Shown piece by piece: positions 20,385 through 32,214 of a stretch of 64,000 nucleotides of DNA. The stretch spans positions 7,628,001-7,692,000 of the forward strand of contig CM060732.1 in assembly GCA_030704615.1 (NCBI GenBank), read 5' to 3'. The stretch comes from Takakia lepidozioides. Taxonomy: Eukaryota > Streptophyta > Takakiopsida > Takakiales > Takakiaceae. Both the position numbers and the translations under genes were made by a program. How positions within the stretch are numbered: the first letter of the stretch is position 1; every line of letters starts with the position of its first letter. The notes beneath the pieces were generated by a model. It saw nothing but the letters and a program-made list of their open reading frames with translations. It made no database searches and was not told the origin of the DNA.

Positions 20385-22602
20385 ATGCTCGAACCTGAGA
20401 GGGATGGAGTGCGTGCACCAGAGAGGAGACATCGTCGCAAGCTGTGAAAATTGTACTTCGGACGTAGGCCAATGCCGAAGGGGAGGAAGCAGATGCGTCT
20501 ACAGGAGGAGATTGCCAACTCGCAGCATCAGGCCACGCAGGCAACCCAGCCACCAGTGAGAGCTCCGTGCTATCCGGATTCGCCAGCTGATCGAGCACCG
20601 AAAACCCCCTCATTTTTCTTCTGCAATTCTTAGACTGTATGCTAGGAGACTTGAATGCAGAAAATGTTTGCATGCCTAACCGGAAAGGTGGACGTGCTGG
20701 AGGGATCGCAAGAATCCGAAGAGCCGCAGGCAGAGTCCGTGGAGCTAGCTGCAGCACGCACACCCAGCCGATCCACGAGCACGGGTCTTCCTGTCGGGCC
20801 TAGCCCTGTGCGTTTCAAGGACGCGGCTTCGAAGGGCAAGTCTTTGCAGTTCAAAGCCCCAGAGAGCGACTCGCGTTCAAAGGTCATGGAGAATCGCCAG
20901 CAGGGGTCTAGCCCTTCTCCAGCAAAGACGAAGAAGAAGCAGCACGTCGTTCAACTTGTTTCTGAACCGGACCAGGCCGTTTCCTCCCCACCCAGGCGAA
21001 TGAAACAGATTCAATTGCAGCAGACACCTTCACCTGCAAGAATGAGGAAGCAGAAGGCAATCAGGGGGAGGGCGGAGTAGTCTCCCGCAAAACCGATTCC
21101 ACGAGCTGAAGCCCAGTTCCTGCTTGATTTCCAGCCTGGTGATGTTGGGGGCGTCTCTGCTGCAGCGAAGGCAATGGGATCGACCGATTTCGTCGATCTG
21201 GTAGCGGAGGAGGGTGTTGCCGCTCAACGTTCGCAGCAAGACCTGACCACCGTTGAGGAAGATCTTCATAATACTGCAGGCCCGGAGGAGGCCTCTGCAA
21301 TTGCAAACTTGCCCGCAAAGATTCCCTAAAGTGCAGCTCCAGTTGGGGATGCTCCAGCTGCTCAGCCCCTACCGCCACCAGCAGAAATGTTTCTGGAGGA
21401 ATTCCAAAGTGCAGCGGATACAATGTTGGAGGAGACACACAGTAGCATTGGCAGAGTTCTTGGCAGCAGGGTATTCCAGCGGACTCTTCGAATCCCACTT
21501 TGTCGCATGGTCTCCCTTCCCATCGTCAGGCAGACACTTCCCGGAGATGTGGATAAGCTCAAGTTCGCATTTCGAGAAGGGTACCGTCTAGGTTCGCCAG
21601 CCTTCTACGTTTCCCTTGAGAATGAGGACGGCGAATCTCGTGGACCCACTACGGATGAATTGTCAACATGGGATACCCACTGGCACACTCGCAACGACGA
21701 ATTCAAGGCAACGCTGAAGGGTGATCCAGACTTCGGCCATATGTCGGGTAAAATGTTCTTTGTGTGGGACGAGAATCACCGACTTCTTGCCTGGTGGGAG
21801 TACATCAAGCAGAACCATGCCAAGCACATTGGCTGGCATTACATGGTGGAGTGTGTCATCCTCAAGGTGAAGGCGGCAGACTCCTCCCTGCTCAAGAATG
21901 CCATGGCGGACCTCAACTCGTAAGATACTCATACCCTCCCAAGCACGTTCGAAATGCGGTGCCGCATTTCGGTTTCCAATTTGTTTTGTTTCCGTGCTTT
22001 CGTGAACTGGAGAGTGTGCCTTGCAGGGTCACTGAAAATGCGTACGTGCATACCCACATGGCACATATGCTGTACAGGGTGAGGAAAACTGGTCACTGAT
22101 CCGCACATGTTTGCGGAAATGCTGGAGCTCGAGCTCATTCAGAAAGCCGTGGCAAAAACTGACCGGACATGGTATCGTCTCACTATGGATGGAATGGTGG
22201 AGGTGATATACGAAGTAAGTCGTCCTCCCATTTCCCTCTGCTCATCCTTCCCCAATTTTCAGTAATTTTTCCACATGAATCGAATGTAACGCTTCTGCAT
22301 GTTTTTGTTGGCAGTCAAACATCAAGCTGGATTTGGCCCATGCCAAACGCTTCTTCATGGAAAGTGAGGGGCAGGTCAAAACGTTGCAGTCATTGACTGA
22401 GCACTTGAAGGAAGCCGGGGTCAAGTCCAGAACGAAATATAAATCAAAGCTTCTGAAGCTGGTGGCCATTGCAGATCCGGCACTTGAAAGGACTTCATCC
22501 CCGAGATTGCAAAACACTATTCTCGGGCCATGCAGCCGACCATGCAGTTGGAGAAATTGCATCACCTCTCAACGGCATGTGTTGAGGCGAAATAGAAGTT
22601 GA
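20385..22602 (+). pseudogene. Family gene A: ParB-like domain protein, multi-exon, decayed
   Basis: Exon 1 (20,385-20,632) encodes a basic start with RRKL, a TGA, then KLYFGRRPMPKGRKQMRLQ, matching exon 1 of copies B (27,344) and 39,649 (RRKLKPLYYGRRP). Exon 2 (20,655-21,919) is one 422-codon frame with stops at 21,078 (TAG) and about 21,328 (TAA). It is disordered at first, then folded with MFFVWDENHRLLAWWEYI, resembling the D-x-NHR-x-x-A motif of ParB/sulfiredoxin-like domains, and DSSLLKNAMADLN. Introns with GT..AG ends are visible at 21,920-22,026 and 22,214-22,314. Later exons give FAEMLELELIQKAVAKTDRT and SNIKLDLAHAKRFFMESEG. Frameshifts near 22,095 and 22,490 add to the decay. ParB-like identity is an inference. 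Confidence 0.6.
21951..21970. repeat. Intronic palindrome GAAATGCGG/CCGCATTTC
   Basis: 9-bp arms around TG inside the intron of gene A. The same sequence, less two bases, lies in an intron of family copy C at 41,651-41,668, with similar flanks. Confidence 0.8.
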
Positions 22603-22639
22603 GGTTTCAATGCACTGAAGTTCTTTCCTAGCAATAGCC

Positions 22640-23100
22640 ACTCTTCTTCCTGCTCTTGACATTGGATCGGAAATGGCAGACACGGTGGCTATCAATCTGG
22701 AATGCATTGGAGAGTATAAGGACAATGTGGTCTTTTCCACTCGAAGTTTCCGACCCTGCAGTGGATGTGTGGCTCAACCGCATGACTTGGTGGTTCCAAG
22801 TAATTCAAGGTACTTCCCCAGATTTGCTTTTCTGAAATGAATTCCCTGAACTGCTACGTGACAATGCATGTGGGAATCGCAGGTAATGATGAATGCGAAA
22901 GAGCAAGTCGTAATGCATACAAATTCGTTCGGCTTGTACGTCAAATGGGATGGAACACAGACATTGGAAGACTACGTGACACGTTTCAGATGTGCGTACA
23001 AGGACAACCTCTTCGCCAGGGAGCTGCAGACAGCAAGAAGAAGCGTGGAGTTTACACATCAGGAGGAAGCGGGAAAAACTGCAATGTGAATTGTTTACAG
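22640..23100 (+). other. Possible further exon(s) of gene A, not resolved
   Basis: The stretch has coding-like pieces in more than one frame (for example NLECIGEYKDNVVFSTRSF, then KWDGTQTLEDYVTRFRCAYK) but no single open frame or clean splice sites. By position it could be the region that in copies B and C encodes the methyltransferase-like domain, but I cannot align it by eye. Confidence 0.35.
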
Positions 23101-23490
23101 GTGAAGCCCAGCTGTCCTTGTATGCGAAGCCTGGTGAGGTTAGCTATTTCATGAGCATGAGCGGCATGAGCGGAGTAGCAAGACAATCGGTTTTCATGAG
23201 CAGAAGTACAAATTTTAGAAATAAAAAACATTAAAAAAACATTATTTTTAATGGAATGTGTCAGGAAAAAAAAAAAAAAAAAAAAAAACCAATATAATAT
23301 TCATTGTTTGAAGTAAAAATTGTAGTTTGGAGAGCCGTGCTCATGATATTTCGTCTTCCGCTCATGTGAATTCCGAGCGACATCTGCAAAAATGGCGCCG
23401 AATTTCGCGGCTATAGGTCCCAACATGGCAGGTGTGTAAGCCCAAAATTTGGAAATGTGGCGCCGAATTTCGGTACATGATGTCAGGGAT
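23101..23490. other. Intergenic: A-rich tract and two GGCGCC units
   Basis: No gene seen. It contains an A-rich region with a run of 23 A at 23,266-23,288 and two copies of a GGCGCCGAATTTCG-type unit (near 23,393 and 23,460) related to the arrays at 25.1-27.9 kb and 43.5 kb. Confidence 0.6.
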
Positions 23491-23701
23491 TGCACAGATG
23501 TTGGGCAGTTCTTGGGCCATGTAACTGGAGATTCGACGCCATTTTCTCAGACATCGGACTTGCGGTACTCGACGAGACCTCCTCGGGCAACATCACGGGA
23601 CCACGAGGGAGCGTGCGAATATTCTTGTCAGCTCGCCATGAATCCTCTTCTCCGCCAGGTACCTCGTCAAGTCTTCGTCTCACTGGACGGGTGTGAACAT
23701 C

Positions 23702-25119
23702 TCATTTCAAGTGTTGGCCACTTTGAAGCAATGGCGTGCCCCGAAGGCCCTCTCGCAAGGCTGCCGCCCACTTGCGAGGATTCTTCGATCTGGAGGCAGT
23801 CTGCATCAGCATTTCCTGCCTGTCTGGCCCCAAGCCCCACTGTTTCCCTTTCAAGAACTCGTTGTACCTGCATTGCTGCATAATTGACCTCACAATGTCC
23901 TCCGTTGTGGCAGTGAGGATGTCCACCAGATGCGCCGCAGAGGAGGCACGCCAGGAAGAATGTACTGATTCGGCCATGTTTGTTGTCGGCATGTCGGTGT
24001 CGGAGTCGAGACACATTTCCTGCACATGCGCATGTTCAGGTTACAAACAAATTACAAATAATGAGTAGCTAGCATAATATTCAACGGGACGCAAATTTGT
24101 CCAACTCACCTCCCGCATATAGTCGCCAAACTGGAGGAAACGATAATGCCACCATGCTAGCCAACTGACCATTGCTCCCTCGTCTGATTTCTTTATAGCA
24201 CCTGACGTTGTCCACCAAGCCCGTATACATGCAAACTTTGTCTCTGCATCATCCAAGGTGGGAGCACACTTCCACGCAAGATACATGGAACGGTGCTCCT
24301 CTCTGAAATCTGGCGCCACGAGCCTGGTTGTGTACTGCGACAAGCTCTGCAAAAAATGGAACCCACAAGATCTCTCCTTGCTTTTCATCGGAGCATTGGG
24401 GTCTTCCCCGTACACCCTTCGGATGGTAGCCCAATTTGCTTGTGCTTGTCCGCCATGAAACCACGAAAATTGGGAGGGGGAAATCCTGCCCTGGCCATCT
24501 GTTCGTTTATTCCCTGCCAAAGAAGCATCTTCGATTGTGTGTCCTCTCCTTTCATCTCACAAATAACAATTGTCATTAACATCCTGCAGTGGGTGTCGTA
24601 GACATGTGCACCCATTGTCACCCACTGGTGATTTGTAATTCGCTTGATATGGTCGAACATGGCCTAACTGTTTGACAAGTCCCCACTCGTCATCCGGTGG
24701 ACCAGTTCGACGCCGCTGCCAGGCCCACACGTTGACATTTTGAATACGAAACAGCGATCTACCTCAGTCCCTTGTCCTGGAAATCTACTTCCATGAATGT
24801 AGTCATATCCACATCGTCGCGTCACCTCCAGAATGGAGTGCATATCCGAGCCACGCCCAATTCTCTGTTTGCAGGAGACAATGTGGTTTCGGACATTCGG
24901 TGAACAAACGTGGAACACCGACTCCAGCAATGCCTCCATTTCCTTTTCATCGAGAGGAACTCTGTCGGAGCCGTCTTCCGACATAATTCTGGCCAATGCC
25001 ATCTTATGGGCAGCCTGCAGCTGTATCTGTTTGGGTTTGGCACCAGGTCTCAACTGAACCTCCTCTTGAACGAGCTGCTCTGCCTCGTGGGCAGCCTCCC
25101 GCGAGTTACCCCTCGTCAA
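23702..25119 (-). pseudogene. Transposase-like (MULE-type) gene, spliced, with nonsense and frameshift lesions
   Basis: Read on the minus strand: 25,119-24,664 (start MTRGNSREAAHE), an in-frame TAG at 24,661-24,663, then HQWVTMGAHVYDTHCRMLMT and a FRGFMAD block. A frameshift follows near 24,430, then WATIRRVYGEDPNAPMKSKE, CIRAWWTTSGAIKKS and WLAWWHYRFLQFGDYM. A phase-0 intron lies at 24,020-24,109 (GTGAGT..GCAG), and the next exon has TTNMAESVHSSWRASSAAHL. The layout (catalytic Asp-like positions in VYD and FMAD, the NMAE block) resembles transposase-derived proteins common in early land plants. The family assignment is by general resemblance. Confidence 0.6.
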
Positions 25120-25143
25120 TTTGTGACAATGGGAACCAACGTG

Positions 25144-26565
25144 TCGGATGAAGTCGTCTCAGGGGGATAGGCCGACACCTGGCCGATTGGGAATATCCCT
25201 CGGATGGAAAAACGGCGCCGAATTTCCATTAGAGACCGTTCGGATGAAGTTGTCTCGGGGGGAGAGGCCGACACCTGGCCGACAGAGAACATCCCACGGA
25301 TGGAAAAATGGCGCCGAATTTCAATACGAGGCCCGTCAGATGAAGTCGTCTTGGAGGAGAGGCCGACACCTGGCCGACAGAGAACATCCCTCGGATGGAA
25401 AAACGGCGCCGAATCTCCAATGAGGCCGTTCGGATGAAGTTGTCTCGGGGGTAAAGGCCGACACCTGGCCTACAGAGAATATCCCCCGGATGGCAAAACG
25501 GCGCCGAATTTCCATCCGAGGCCGTTCGGATGAAGTTGTATCGGGGGGAGAGGCCGACACCTGGCCGACAGAGAACATTCCCCGGGATGGAAAAACGGCG
25601 CCGAATTTCCATCCGAGGCCGTTCGGATGAAGTCGTCTCGGGGGGAGAGGCCGACACCTGGCCGACAGAGAATATCCATCGGATGGAAAAATGGCGCCGA
25701 ATTTCCATCCGAGGCCGTTCAGATGAAATCGTCTCGTGGGGCGAGGACGACACCTGCCGGACAGAGAACATCCCTCGGATGGAAAAACGGCGCCGAATTT
25801 CCATCCGAGGCCGTTCGGATGAAGTCGTCTCGGGGGGAGAGGCCGACACCTGGCCGACAAAGAACATCCATCGCATGGAAAAACAGCGCCGAATTTCCAT
25901 ACGAGGCCCGTCGGATGAAGTCGTCTCGGGGGGAGAGGCCGACACCTGGCCGACAGAGAATATCCCCCGGATGGAAAAACGGCGCCGAATTTCCATCCGA
26001 GGCCGTTCGGATGAAGTCGTCTTGTGGGGAGAGGACAACACCTGGCCGACATAGAACATCCCTCGGATGGAAAAACGGCGCCGAATTTCCATCCGAGGCC
26101 GTTTGGATGAAGTCGTCTCGGGGGAGAGGCCGACACCTGGCCGACAGAGAACATCCCCGGATGGAAAAACGGCGCCGAATTTCCATCCGAGGCCGTTCGG
26201 ATGAAGTCGTCTCGGGGGGAGAGGCGGACACCTGGCCGACAGAGAACATTCCCCGGATGGAAAAACGGCGCCGAATTTCCATTCAAGGCCCGTCGGATGA
26301 AGTCGTCTCGGGGGGAGAGGCCGACACCTGGCCGACAGAGAACATCCCCCGGATGGAAAAAACGGCGCCGAATTTCAGGACGAGGCCCGTCGGATGAAGT
26401 CGTCTCGGGGGGAGAGGCCGACATCTAGCCGACAGAGAACATCCCTCGAATGGAAAAACGGCGCCGTATTTCCATCCAAGGCCGCACGGATGGAGTCGTC
26501 TCGGGGGGAGTGGCCGAAAGAGATCATTTGCAGGATGGAAAAACGGCGCCGAATATCCGTCAACA
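25144..26565. repeat. 96-bp tandem array, about 15 units, with GGCGCC palindrome
   Basis: Each unit has GGATGGAAA, a CGGCGCCG core and TTTCCATCC, together an imperfect 30-bp palindrome, followed by a 66-bp G/C-rich spacer containing GAAGTCGTCTCGGGGGG and GGCCGACACCTGGCC. The period of 96 bp is 32 codons, so several reading frames are open over hundreds of codons on both strands; the resulting long frames are artefacts of the period. The last units are diverged. Confidence 0.92.
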
Positions 26566-26737
26566 GACGCCCGTATCGACCCTTCATCAACAATTTTGAT
26601 TCGTTTTTCGCCTTTTTTTGTCTAATCAGTCACTCAACTTAGAGTTTTTCGCCTGCGGTCCACTTTTTGGCACGTTATGCCCACCAATGTCGTCCGGTAG
26701 AGACAAATTCGGTGCCGGATTTCCATCCATGAGGTGG

Positions 26738-27000
26738 ACCGATTTACTTGCAGGATGGAAAATTCGGCGCCGGTTTTCCATCCTGGAGCGCTCCGGTTTA
26801 CATGCAAGATGGAAATTCGGCGCCGGTTTTCCATCCTGCAGCCCTCCGGTTCACCTGCAGGATGGAAATTTGGCACCGGTTTTCCATCCGGCCGCGATCC
26901 CGCTTGCCTGCAGGATGGAAATTCGGCGCCGGTTTTCCATCCTGCAGCGCTCCGGTTTACCTGCTGAATGGAAATTCGGCGCTGGTTTTCCATCCGGCTG
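26738..27000. repeat. 53-bp tandem array, about 5 units, same palindromic core
   Basis: Units start near 26,753, 26,808, 26,861, 26,914 and 26,967. Each contains GATGGAAA, TTCGGCGCCGG and TTTTCCATCC, then CTCCGGTTTACCTGCAG. The core matches the 96-bp array but the spacer is unrelated and shorter, so the palindrome is the conserved part. A single unit recurs at 27,060-27,090. Confidence 0.88.
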
Positions 27001-27712
27001 CTTTGGATGAGAACGTCTCGGGCGGAGGGAGGGCCACGGTGCGTCCCACTTCATCCGCTGAATGGAAATTCGGCGCCGTTTGTTTCCATCCAGCGGGCTG
27101 TTGATGAAGTCTCGGGGGGAGGGCGGGCCAAGTGGCGCCTGTGGGCGACCTCCATACCTACATTTAAGGGCGGTGTTGCGCATTAAATGTCCTCCGCCGT
27201 CTGTTTTGAACCGGACGTTCCACACGGATACCGCGCTTGCTTCCCGGATACGCCTTCGACACCTGATGTGACGGGTGGATGAAGTTCCATTCGAGGCATG
27301 TACGCACGCATTCTGCGGGAGATTTTTTCTTTTACTCGGACTTATGCCGCGTGGAGAAGGGCGTGGCTCTCTTGAGAGAAACCCCACATCTAGACCGCGT
27401 CGCAAACTGAAGCCTTTGTACTACGGGCGGCAATGCGGCAATGCCGACCAGCCGAACGGCAACAAAGCGGCAACGCGCCTTCTATACAGGTACATACGCA
27501 TTGCCTTTCTTTGATCCGTGGCCATTGTAGTCCCTACATTTCCAGGATGTAAGTTGCCTTATGTGGCGCATGAAAATTAGTTGTGAAGCCCCTAGAAAAA
27601 TGGCGCCGAATTTCTTGTTTCCGGCCATGGGGCGGATGGCTAAGCCCCGGGGGTGGCTGGCACAGTTTGGAAATTCGGCGCCATTTTTCCAGTTCCGGGC
27701 CCAGTCAGTTCT

Positions 27713-27792
27713 GGGACTTAACCATTTTCGGACCCTGTACTGGAAAAATGGCGCCACTTTTCCAGTACAGGGTCCGAAAATGGCTAAGTCCC
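27713..27792. repeat. Foldback: 35-bp arms with one mismatch
   Basis: Left arm 27,713-27,747 and right arm 27,758-27,792 are reverse complements except at one position, around a 10-base centre ATGGCGCCAC that again contains GGCGCC. Part of the left arm recurs at about 27,857-27,895, and GGCGCC half-units flank it at 27,602 and 27,678. It lies in the intron of gene B. Confidence 0.9.
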
Positions 27793-28602
27793 TGGGGCGG
27801 ATGCCACATATTCTGGAAATTCAGCGACATTTTTCCAGTTCCGAGCCCAGACAGATCTGGGACTTAGCCATTTTCGGACCCAGTCTGGAAAAATGGATGT
27901 GATTTTCTATCTGTGTTTTTTGAAAGTAGGTACTGTAAGTTCTCCCTATTGGAGAAAGGTCATCTGTCCTTCTAGCCGCCATTCTTCCTCGCATGGAGGA
28001 ACCCTGGAGCTGACTCCATGTACACTGACGTTATCGTGAAGGAGTGGCATCTGGAGCATTTGCGTGACTGCCCTTGGTATGTGGACCTTCCGCCCGGCTC
28101 ACTTGACTCATCCGAGTTCCAATTGAAGCTGGATGCGGAGGCCCGACCAAACCGAGCTCCGCTGGGTCCAAAGGAAGCGAAAGCGCTTGTCAAGTCCAGG
28201 AAAGCGGCAGAGCTTGCTTAGGCAGGTATTCAGGAGAAATTGAATGAGAAGAATAAAGGACAAATGAAAAGGACACGGAAACAGGGGAGTAAAGTAACCC
28301 CCAAAAAACAGAAAACCACCGGGGCACCAGAGGCGGCGCAGGAGGGGCCCCAAGGGAATGACTCCGATGACAACTTTGTGCAAGGTCCTGCGACTGCTGC
28401 TGCTGCTACCAAGTCACCAGTCGTCCGGGTTTCCAAGTCAGTTCGGACTGGGACTGGCTGTGCCAAGAAGTTGGCATTTGAGGGCGAGCCTACACGGCGG
28501 TATTCGGCGGTGACGTTTCCGCAAAGGCCAAAGTTAGAATCCCCAACTATCATCCAATGCGTCAATGAGAGCTTTCTTGATGCTTTGGCTGCCAGGGCGA
28601 AG

Positions 28603-28606
28603 AAGG
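28603..28606 (+). repeat. Target-site duplication AAGG, left
   Basis: AAGG precedes the element's first bases (TGTCAAG) and recurs at 40,434-40,437 right after its last bases (CGACA). Removing one copy with the element joins the two gene halves in frame. Confidence 0.75.
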
Positions 28607-28956
28607 TGTCAAGTTAAATAAGCACGGTGTGAAACTAACTAGAATAAAGCTAGTTATTTGTATTTAACACTTGGATTTAGGTCAAGTGTTAAATCAGGTG
28701 TCAAGTTTAGTTTGACATCTGAACCGTCTTATCTTCACGAGAGCGTCAATCGCGCAGCTCATCTCTCTCGAGTTGAGCCTGCGTGACCGAGCTCCTTCAT
28801 CGTTTAGAACTGAGTGTGCTTATGATGGGAGGATAGGTTGATGTGGGGTGGAGTCCCCATAGCTTGGGGTGCCCCTGGCTCGACTATTATCTTAAAGAGT
28901 GATAGCGATGGATTTCATGTTTCTTGTGTGAACAGTGTGTTCTTAGCTTTCTATCA
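28607..28956 (+). repeat. 5' LTR (shared part) of the DNMT retrotransposon
   Basis: Starts TGTCAAGTTAAATAAGCAC and matches 39,998-40,347 almost base for base. After 28,956 the two copies diverge; the rest of the 5' LTR probably continues to about 29,100 but its end is not defined. No primer-binding site was recognised. Confidence 0.75.
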
Positions 28957-29342
28957 CTCGAGAGAGATGACCTCTTACCTGTGAGTGCAAGGTAGGAGTT
29001 GAGGGTTAGCACTTGTGGTTTTTGTTTTGAAAATGAGAGAGAGACCAGTCTCTCAATTCGCCTTCCATACACTTGAGAACCCATGGCATGGCTCAGAGAC
29101 AGCGGGTCTGAAGTGAGGTCATTATGGTCTGACGACTCTCTGTCACAAACGGCAGAGATGCAAACTTACTGAACTCAATTAGAGATATGTTAAGATATTT
29201 GATTGCGATGGGGTAGGTCACAAATGGAGAAGTGATATTAGGTTACATTCAGAAGGGGAGAAAAAGGTGAAGGATTTGATAGCAAAGATATGAGCGCACA
29301 TCGTGAGGCAGTACGCAGGCTGGTGGGGTGCATGGGTGAAGG

Positions 29343-29753
29343 ATGCCAGAGCTGCGTAGTGGAGCGCGCCAACCCCGCTCTCCACCACAGGTGCCAGCAG
29401 TAGCTGCTGCATACCCTGAGGCCGCGGCGCACAGTTGGTTCAACACAGGAGGTTGCTCCAGTGCGAGATCGTGTCAGAACGCGCGCTGCAAAGAGGCAGT
29501 GGTTGTTGTGACTAGGGTTGGGAGTCGAGGTAAGGGTACTGGGAGTGGGCGTGTCGCAAAGCAGACTCGGAATACAAAGGCTGTTGCTCAACCCAGGGCA
29601 GCCCCTGCACCAAAGCAGAGGGACTTAGGGAGGGCCAAGCAAGTTTCATCCAGATCTCACTCCTCGGAGCAGCGGCGGTCTCAAGATCATTGTATTGCTG
29701 AAGACGAAGTTGAAGCAGACTTAGATCTAGAGGAGAATAGAGCAGAGGAGTAG
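29343..29753 (+). CDS. Captured host exon? Start of a MUT9-like casein kinase protein
   Basis: The 136-codon frame begins MPELRSGARQPRSPPQ. The first nine residues are the hallmark start of the plant MUT9-like/EL1-like (casein kinase 1 family) proteins, which continue with a Pro/Arg/Gly-rich disordered stretch as here (VTRVGSRGKGTGSGRVAKQ, then acidic ELDLEEN-like sequence). An alternative frame around 29,450 gives VRDRVRTRAAKRQ, so one or two indels are likely. No kinase domain is present before the stop at 29,751. It lies 0.7 kb inside the retrotransposon. I infer transduction of a host first exon; chance resemblance over nine residues is possible. Confidence 0.5.
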   Translation: MPELRSGARQPRSPPQVPAVAAAYPEAAAHSWFNTGGCSSARSCQNARCKEAVVVVTRVGSRGKGTGSGRVAKQTRNTKAVAQPRAAPAPKQRDLGRAKQVSSRSHSSEQRRSQDHCIAEDEVEADLDLEENRAEE

Positions 29754-32200
29754 CAGGGGAGAAGTGTGACGCAGGCTTTCAACGCTGTCGGTGCCCATCA
29801 GCTTGCGAATTGCTGCCTCGGCCTTTGCTTGTGGAAGCAGTGCTGGTGTGAATGGGGGCTGCTAAGTGCTTTTACTGCAGGAATCTGAAGCATTTAATGC
29901 CTATGGTGAGGCCTTACGAAGATTTTGCAGCCTGATTCCAGGCCTAATTGCCATGTGCATTGGCGGCTATGTCTTCACACTGGAAATGTGGCTGGAATTG
30001 AATGAATCCAGGGTGTTTTGATGCTTCTGGACCTGCACATTGAGGGCTATGCAGCCTGGCATCTGAAATTTAGGCCTGATTACCAGGCTTTTCATGTGCA
30101 AGTGCGGCTGGTTTCCCTTACTTTTGGACTGGATCCCCAGATGTAAGGGAGCTAGTGATGAAGCCATTCCAGCTCCTCCTGATGCTGAGTCGACTGATGA
30201 AGAAGAGGCTGTGGGCAGCCCTGCTCCTTCCACTTGCTTCCTGGTTCTCTGCAGCTCCATTCGGTGGTTCCACTCTCCCACACCGAACCAAGGGCTAGCG
30301 AAATAGAGGCAGCGGCTGGGAAGGGCTGAGCAGAACCAGGAGCTGGTAGGAGCTGATGGGCATCTCTGCTGCATGGTTTTGGAGATTGACGAGCATGCAA
30401 GCTCATGTGCAACCCTTTGATCAGGTATTGGACCAAAACTTGCGATGGACTGAGTGCCCACCCTGGATGGCCTGTTTGGCATCCATAATTGTTTCCCCTG
30501 CGAGATATGAAGCCAATGTTGTAGGGGCTTACTGGCATGACCAAATTGTGGATCGACAAAAGGGCTCGGAAATCAGCTACATGAACTAAGAATTCACCGC
30601 TACTTGACTACGCTTTCTGTTCACGATACCAGTGCCTTATGCAATGAGATCCGGTTTACTGGAGGACGAGGGGATTGCTACTGTCTGTCCTACACAGTAA
30701 GCAGCCATTGTGTTTGTAAGAGCATGACACTAGAAAATGGCTGTGGATGAAAGATGTTTGGTATTCACCTCCAATCTGAGGTGAGTCCTTCCACAAATTC
30801 ATGACCTGCATGGGAAGGTCTTTGTGATGTGGGGCGAGCTGGGCCTGCTGGTACAAATGGGTCTTTTTGTTGCTAGAAAGGAAGCATGCAGTCGCTGTCT
30901 GGGCACTCCGACAAAAGACCCAGTGACTCCTCAACCTTAACAAGACCCAATCCTTCAAAAAGCACTAGCTCCACAATTGGGTGGGCAGCTGGTTGATGAG
31001 ATGAGAAGTAGCAATGTTCTCCTCATACTCGGTACACTGCAGCCTGCACGCATGGAGACGAACTCTGTAACCGCGTCCTGTGCTCCCATTTGTCAGGGAG
31101 GGAAGCTGAGTGCATGGCATTAGGGTGTGCAGTGGAAGGGGTAGATCGATCGCACCGAGCATGGTCTGTGGTTTGCAGAGTGGGAGAAGACAATGTTTGG
31201 TGTGTAGAAGAGGAGAGTAATGGTGGTCTGCCCAGATTCCTGTTGGCATTGGTGAGGTGTGCTTCCACTGTAAGGGCGCCGCCCGCTGCGGAGGATATGC
31301 CGATGGCAGCTGGTGGTGGTTGTGATGTCAGGGCCCCCATAGAGCCCGGCTGCGGTGAATGGAGCAGCGAATGGGGCAGCAGTGAATGGGAGTTCAAGTA
31401 GAGCCAGCGGCTGGAGAGCATGAGAGTGGGAGACTGTGGACTCACCAGGTGACACTTGGTGTATGAGCGGGATATGAGCTGAAGGGGCCCAGCTCAACTA
31501 CACGAGACCGCTCGGTCTATGTTACAATCCAGAACTTGAGGGCAGCCTGTGCCAACTCCATGTAAAGGCTTACACACAATCAGTGATAGCAGATCTGTTG
31601 TTGCCACCTTGAAAAATCAGCACGCATGAAGGGCTGTAAGCGTTCTTGATCAAGCTAGTTAGCTCTGGTGCTTTCCGGGGTTGCATTGTAATGCTTGCTT
31701 TTGTTGGGAATATTGGTGCAAAGGATTAAGGCTCGGCATAGCTACGGATCTCGACTGGAGGAGAGCAGGTCACTGGTAACCAAGAGCTGTGGGGGGTGCA
31801 TTTGTAAACACAACTGAATCCTAGGAATTATAGGGCACGTGGCCAGGGAACCTAGGAAACCATATAGACTTAGGGAACCGGGAACCAGTTACCAGATATT
31901 TTGGGTGTAACTTTAAATTTTTTAATTTGAAAACCTTTAAAAAAAAAGGGGGGCGGGGGGGCTTTTGATCTAATTTAAATGATTTAAAGCCAAATTGGTC
32001 ATATCTTTGTCAAATGGACTCTGTTTGACTCAGTTCTTGAGGGGATAGCTGCAGAAAGGGAAATCTACCTATCTCGACCCGGTTTTAGTTTTTGGGACTC
32101 TGCTAAAAATCTATGGAATTTTTAGAGTGTGAGTGTGCCATGAAAGATCCACAATTCTGTTTCTAGAACCTGTTCTGGTCTACATGAGAGATAAATCTGG
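29754..32200. other. Long leader of the DNMT element, no recognised gene
   Basis: About 2.4 kb without a convincing gene. Short coding-like stretches occur (near 30,160, SDEAIPAPPDAESTDEEE), as do intron-like GT..CAG segments, so part may be captured host gene. The purine/T-rich stretch at 31,905-31,970 includes a run of A then G. No known RNA gene was recognised. Confidence 0.4.
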
Positions 32201-32214
32201 GATGTACTCCTTGT

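Larger units (their letters stand above)
27344..28606 (+). pseudogene. Family gene B, 5' part (methyltransferase-like family), interrupted
   Basis: Exon 1 starts MPRGEGRGSLERNPTSRPRR and continues KLKPLYYGR to a GTACAT donor near 27,490. Exon 2 starts after TTCTAG at 27,976 (PPFFLAWRNPGADS, then YTDVIVKEWHLEHLRDCPWY) and stays in one frame to 28,606 except for a TAG at 28,218-28,220. It runs through a Lys/Gln-rich, disordered stretch to CVNESFLDALAARAKK. There a retrotransposon begins. Downstream of it at 40,434 the frame resumes with VAHNKSLEELKGKAKKRAA, and the two halves align end to end with copy C (CVNESFLAALDGRAAKL, then KTMEGLKGRALKKAA). The gene was therefore cut by the insertion. Confidence 0.75.

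Noticed and set aside
23266-23288. A23 as the tail of a processed pseudogene
   Set aside because: The upstream gene A keeps its introns, so it is not a retrocopy.
25229-26424. Long open frames (up to 362 codons) on both strands
   Set aside because: They are by-products of a tandem repeat with a period of 96 bp (32 codons); no unit shows protein-like constraint.
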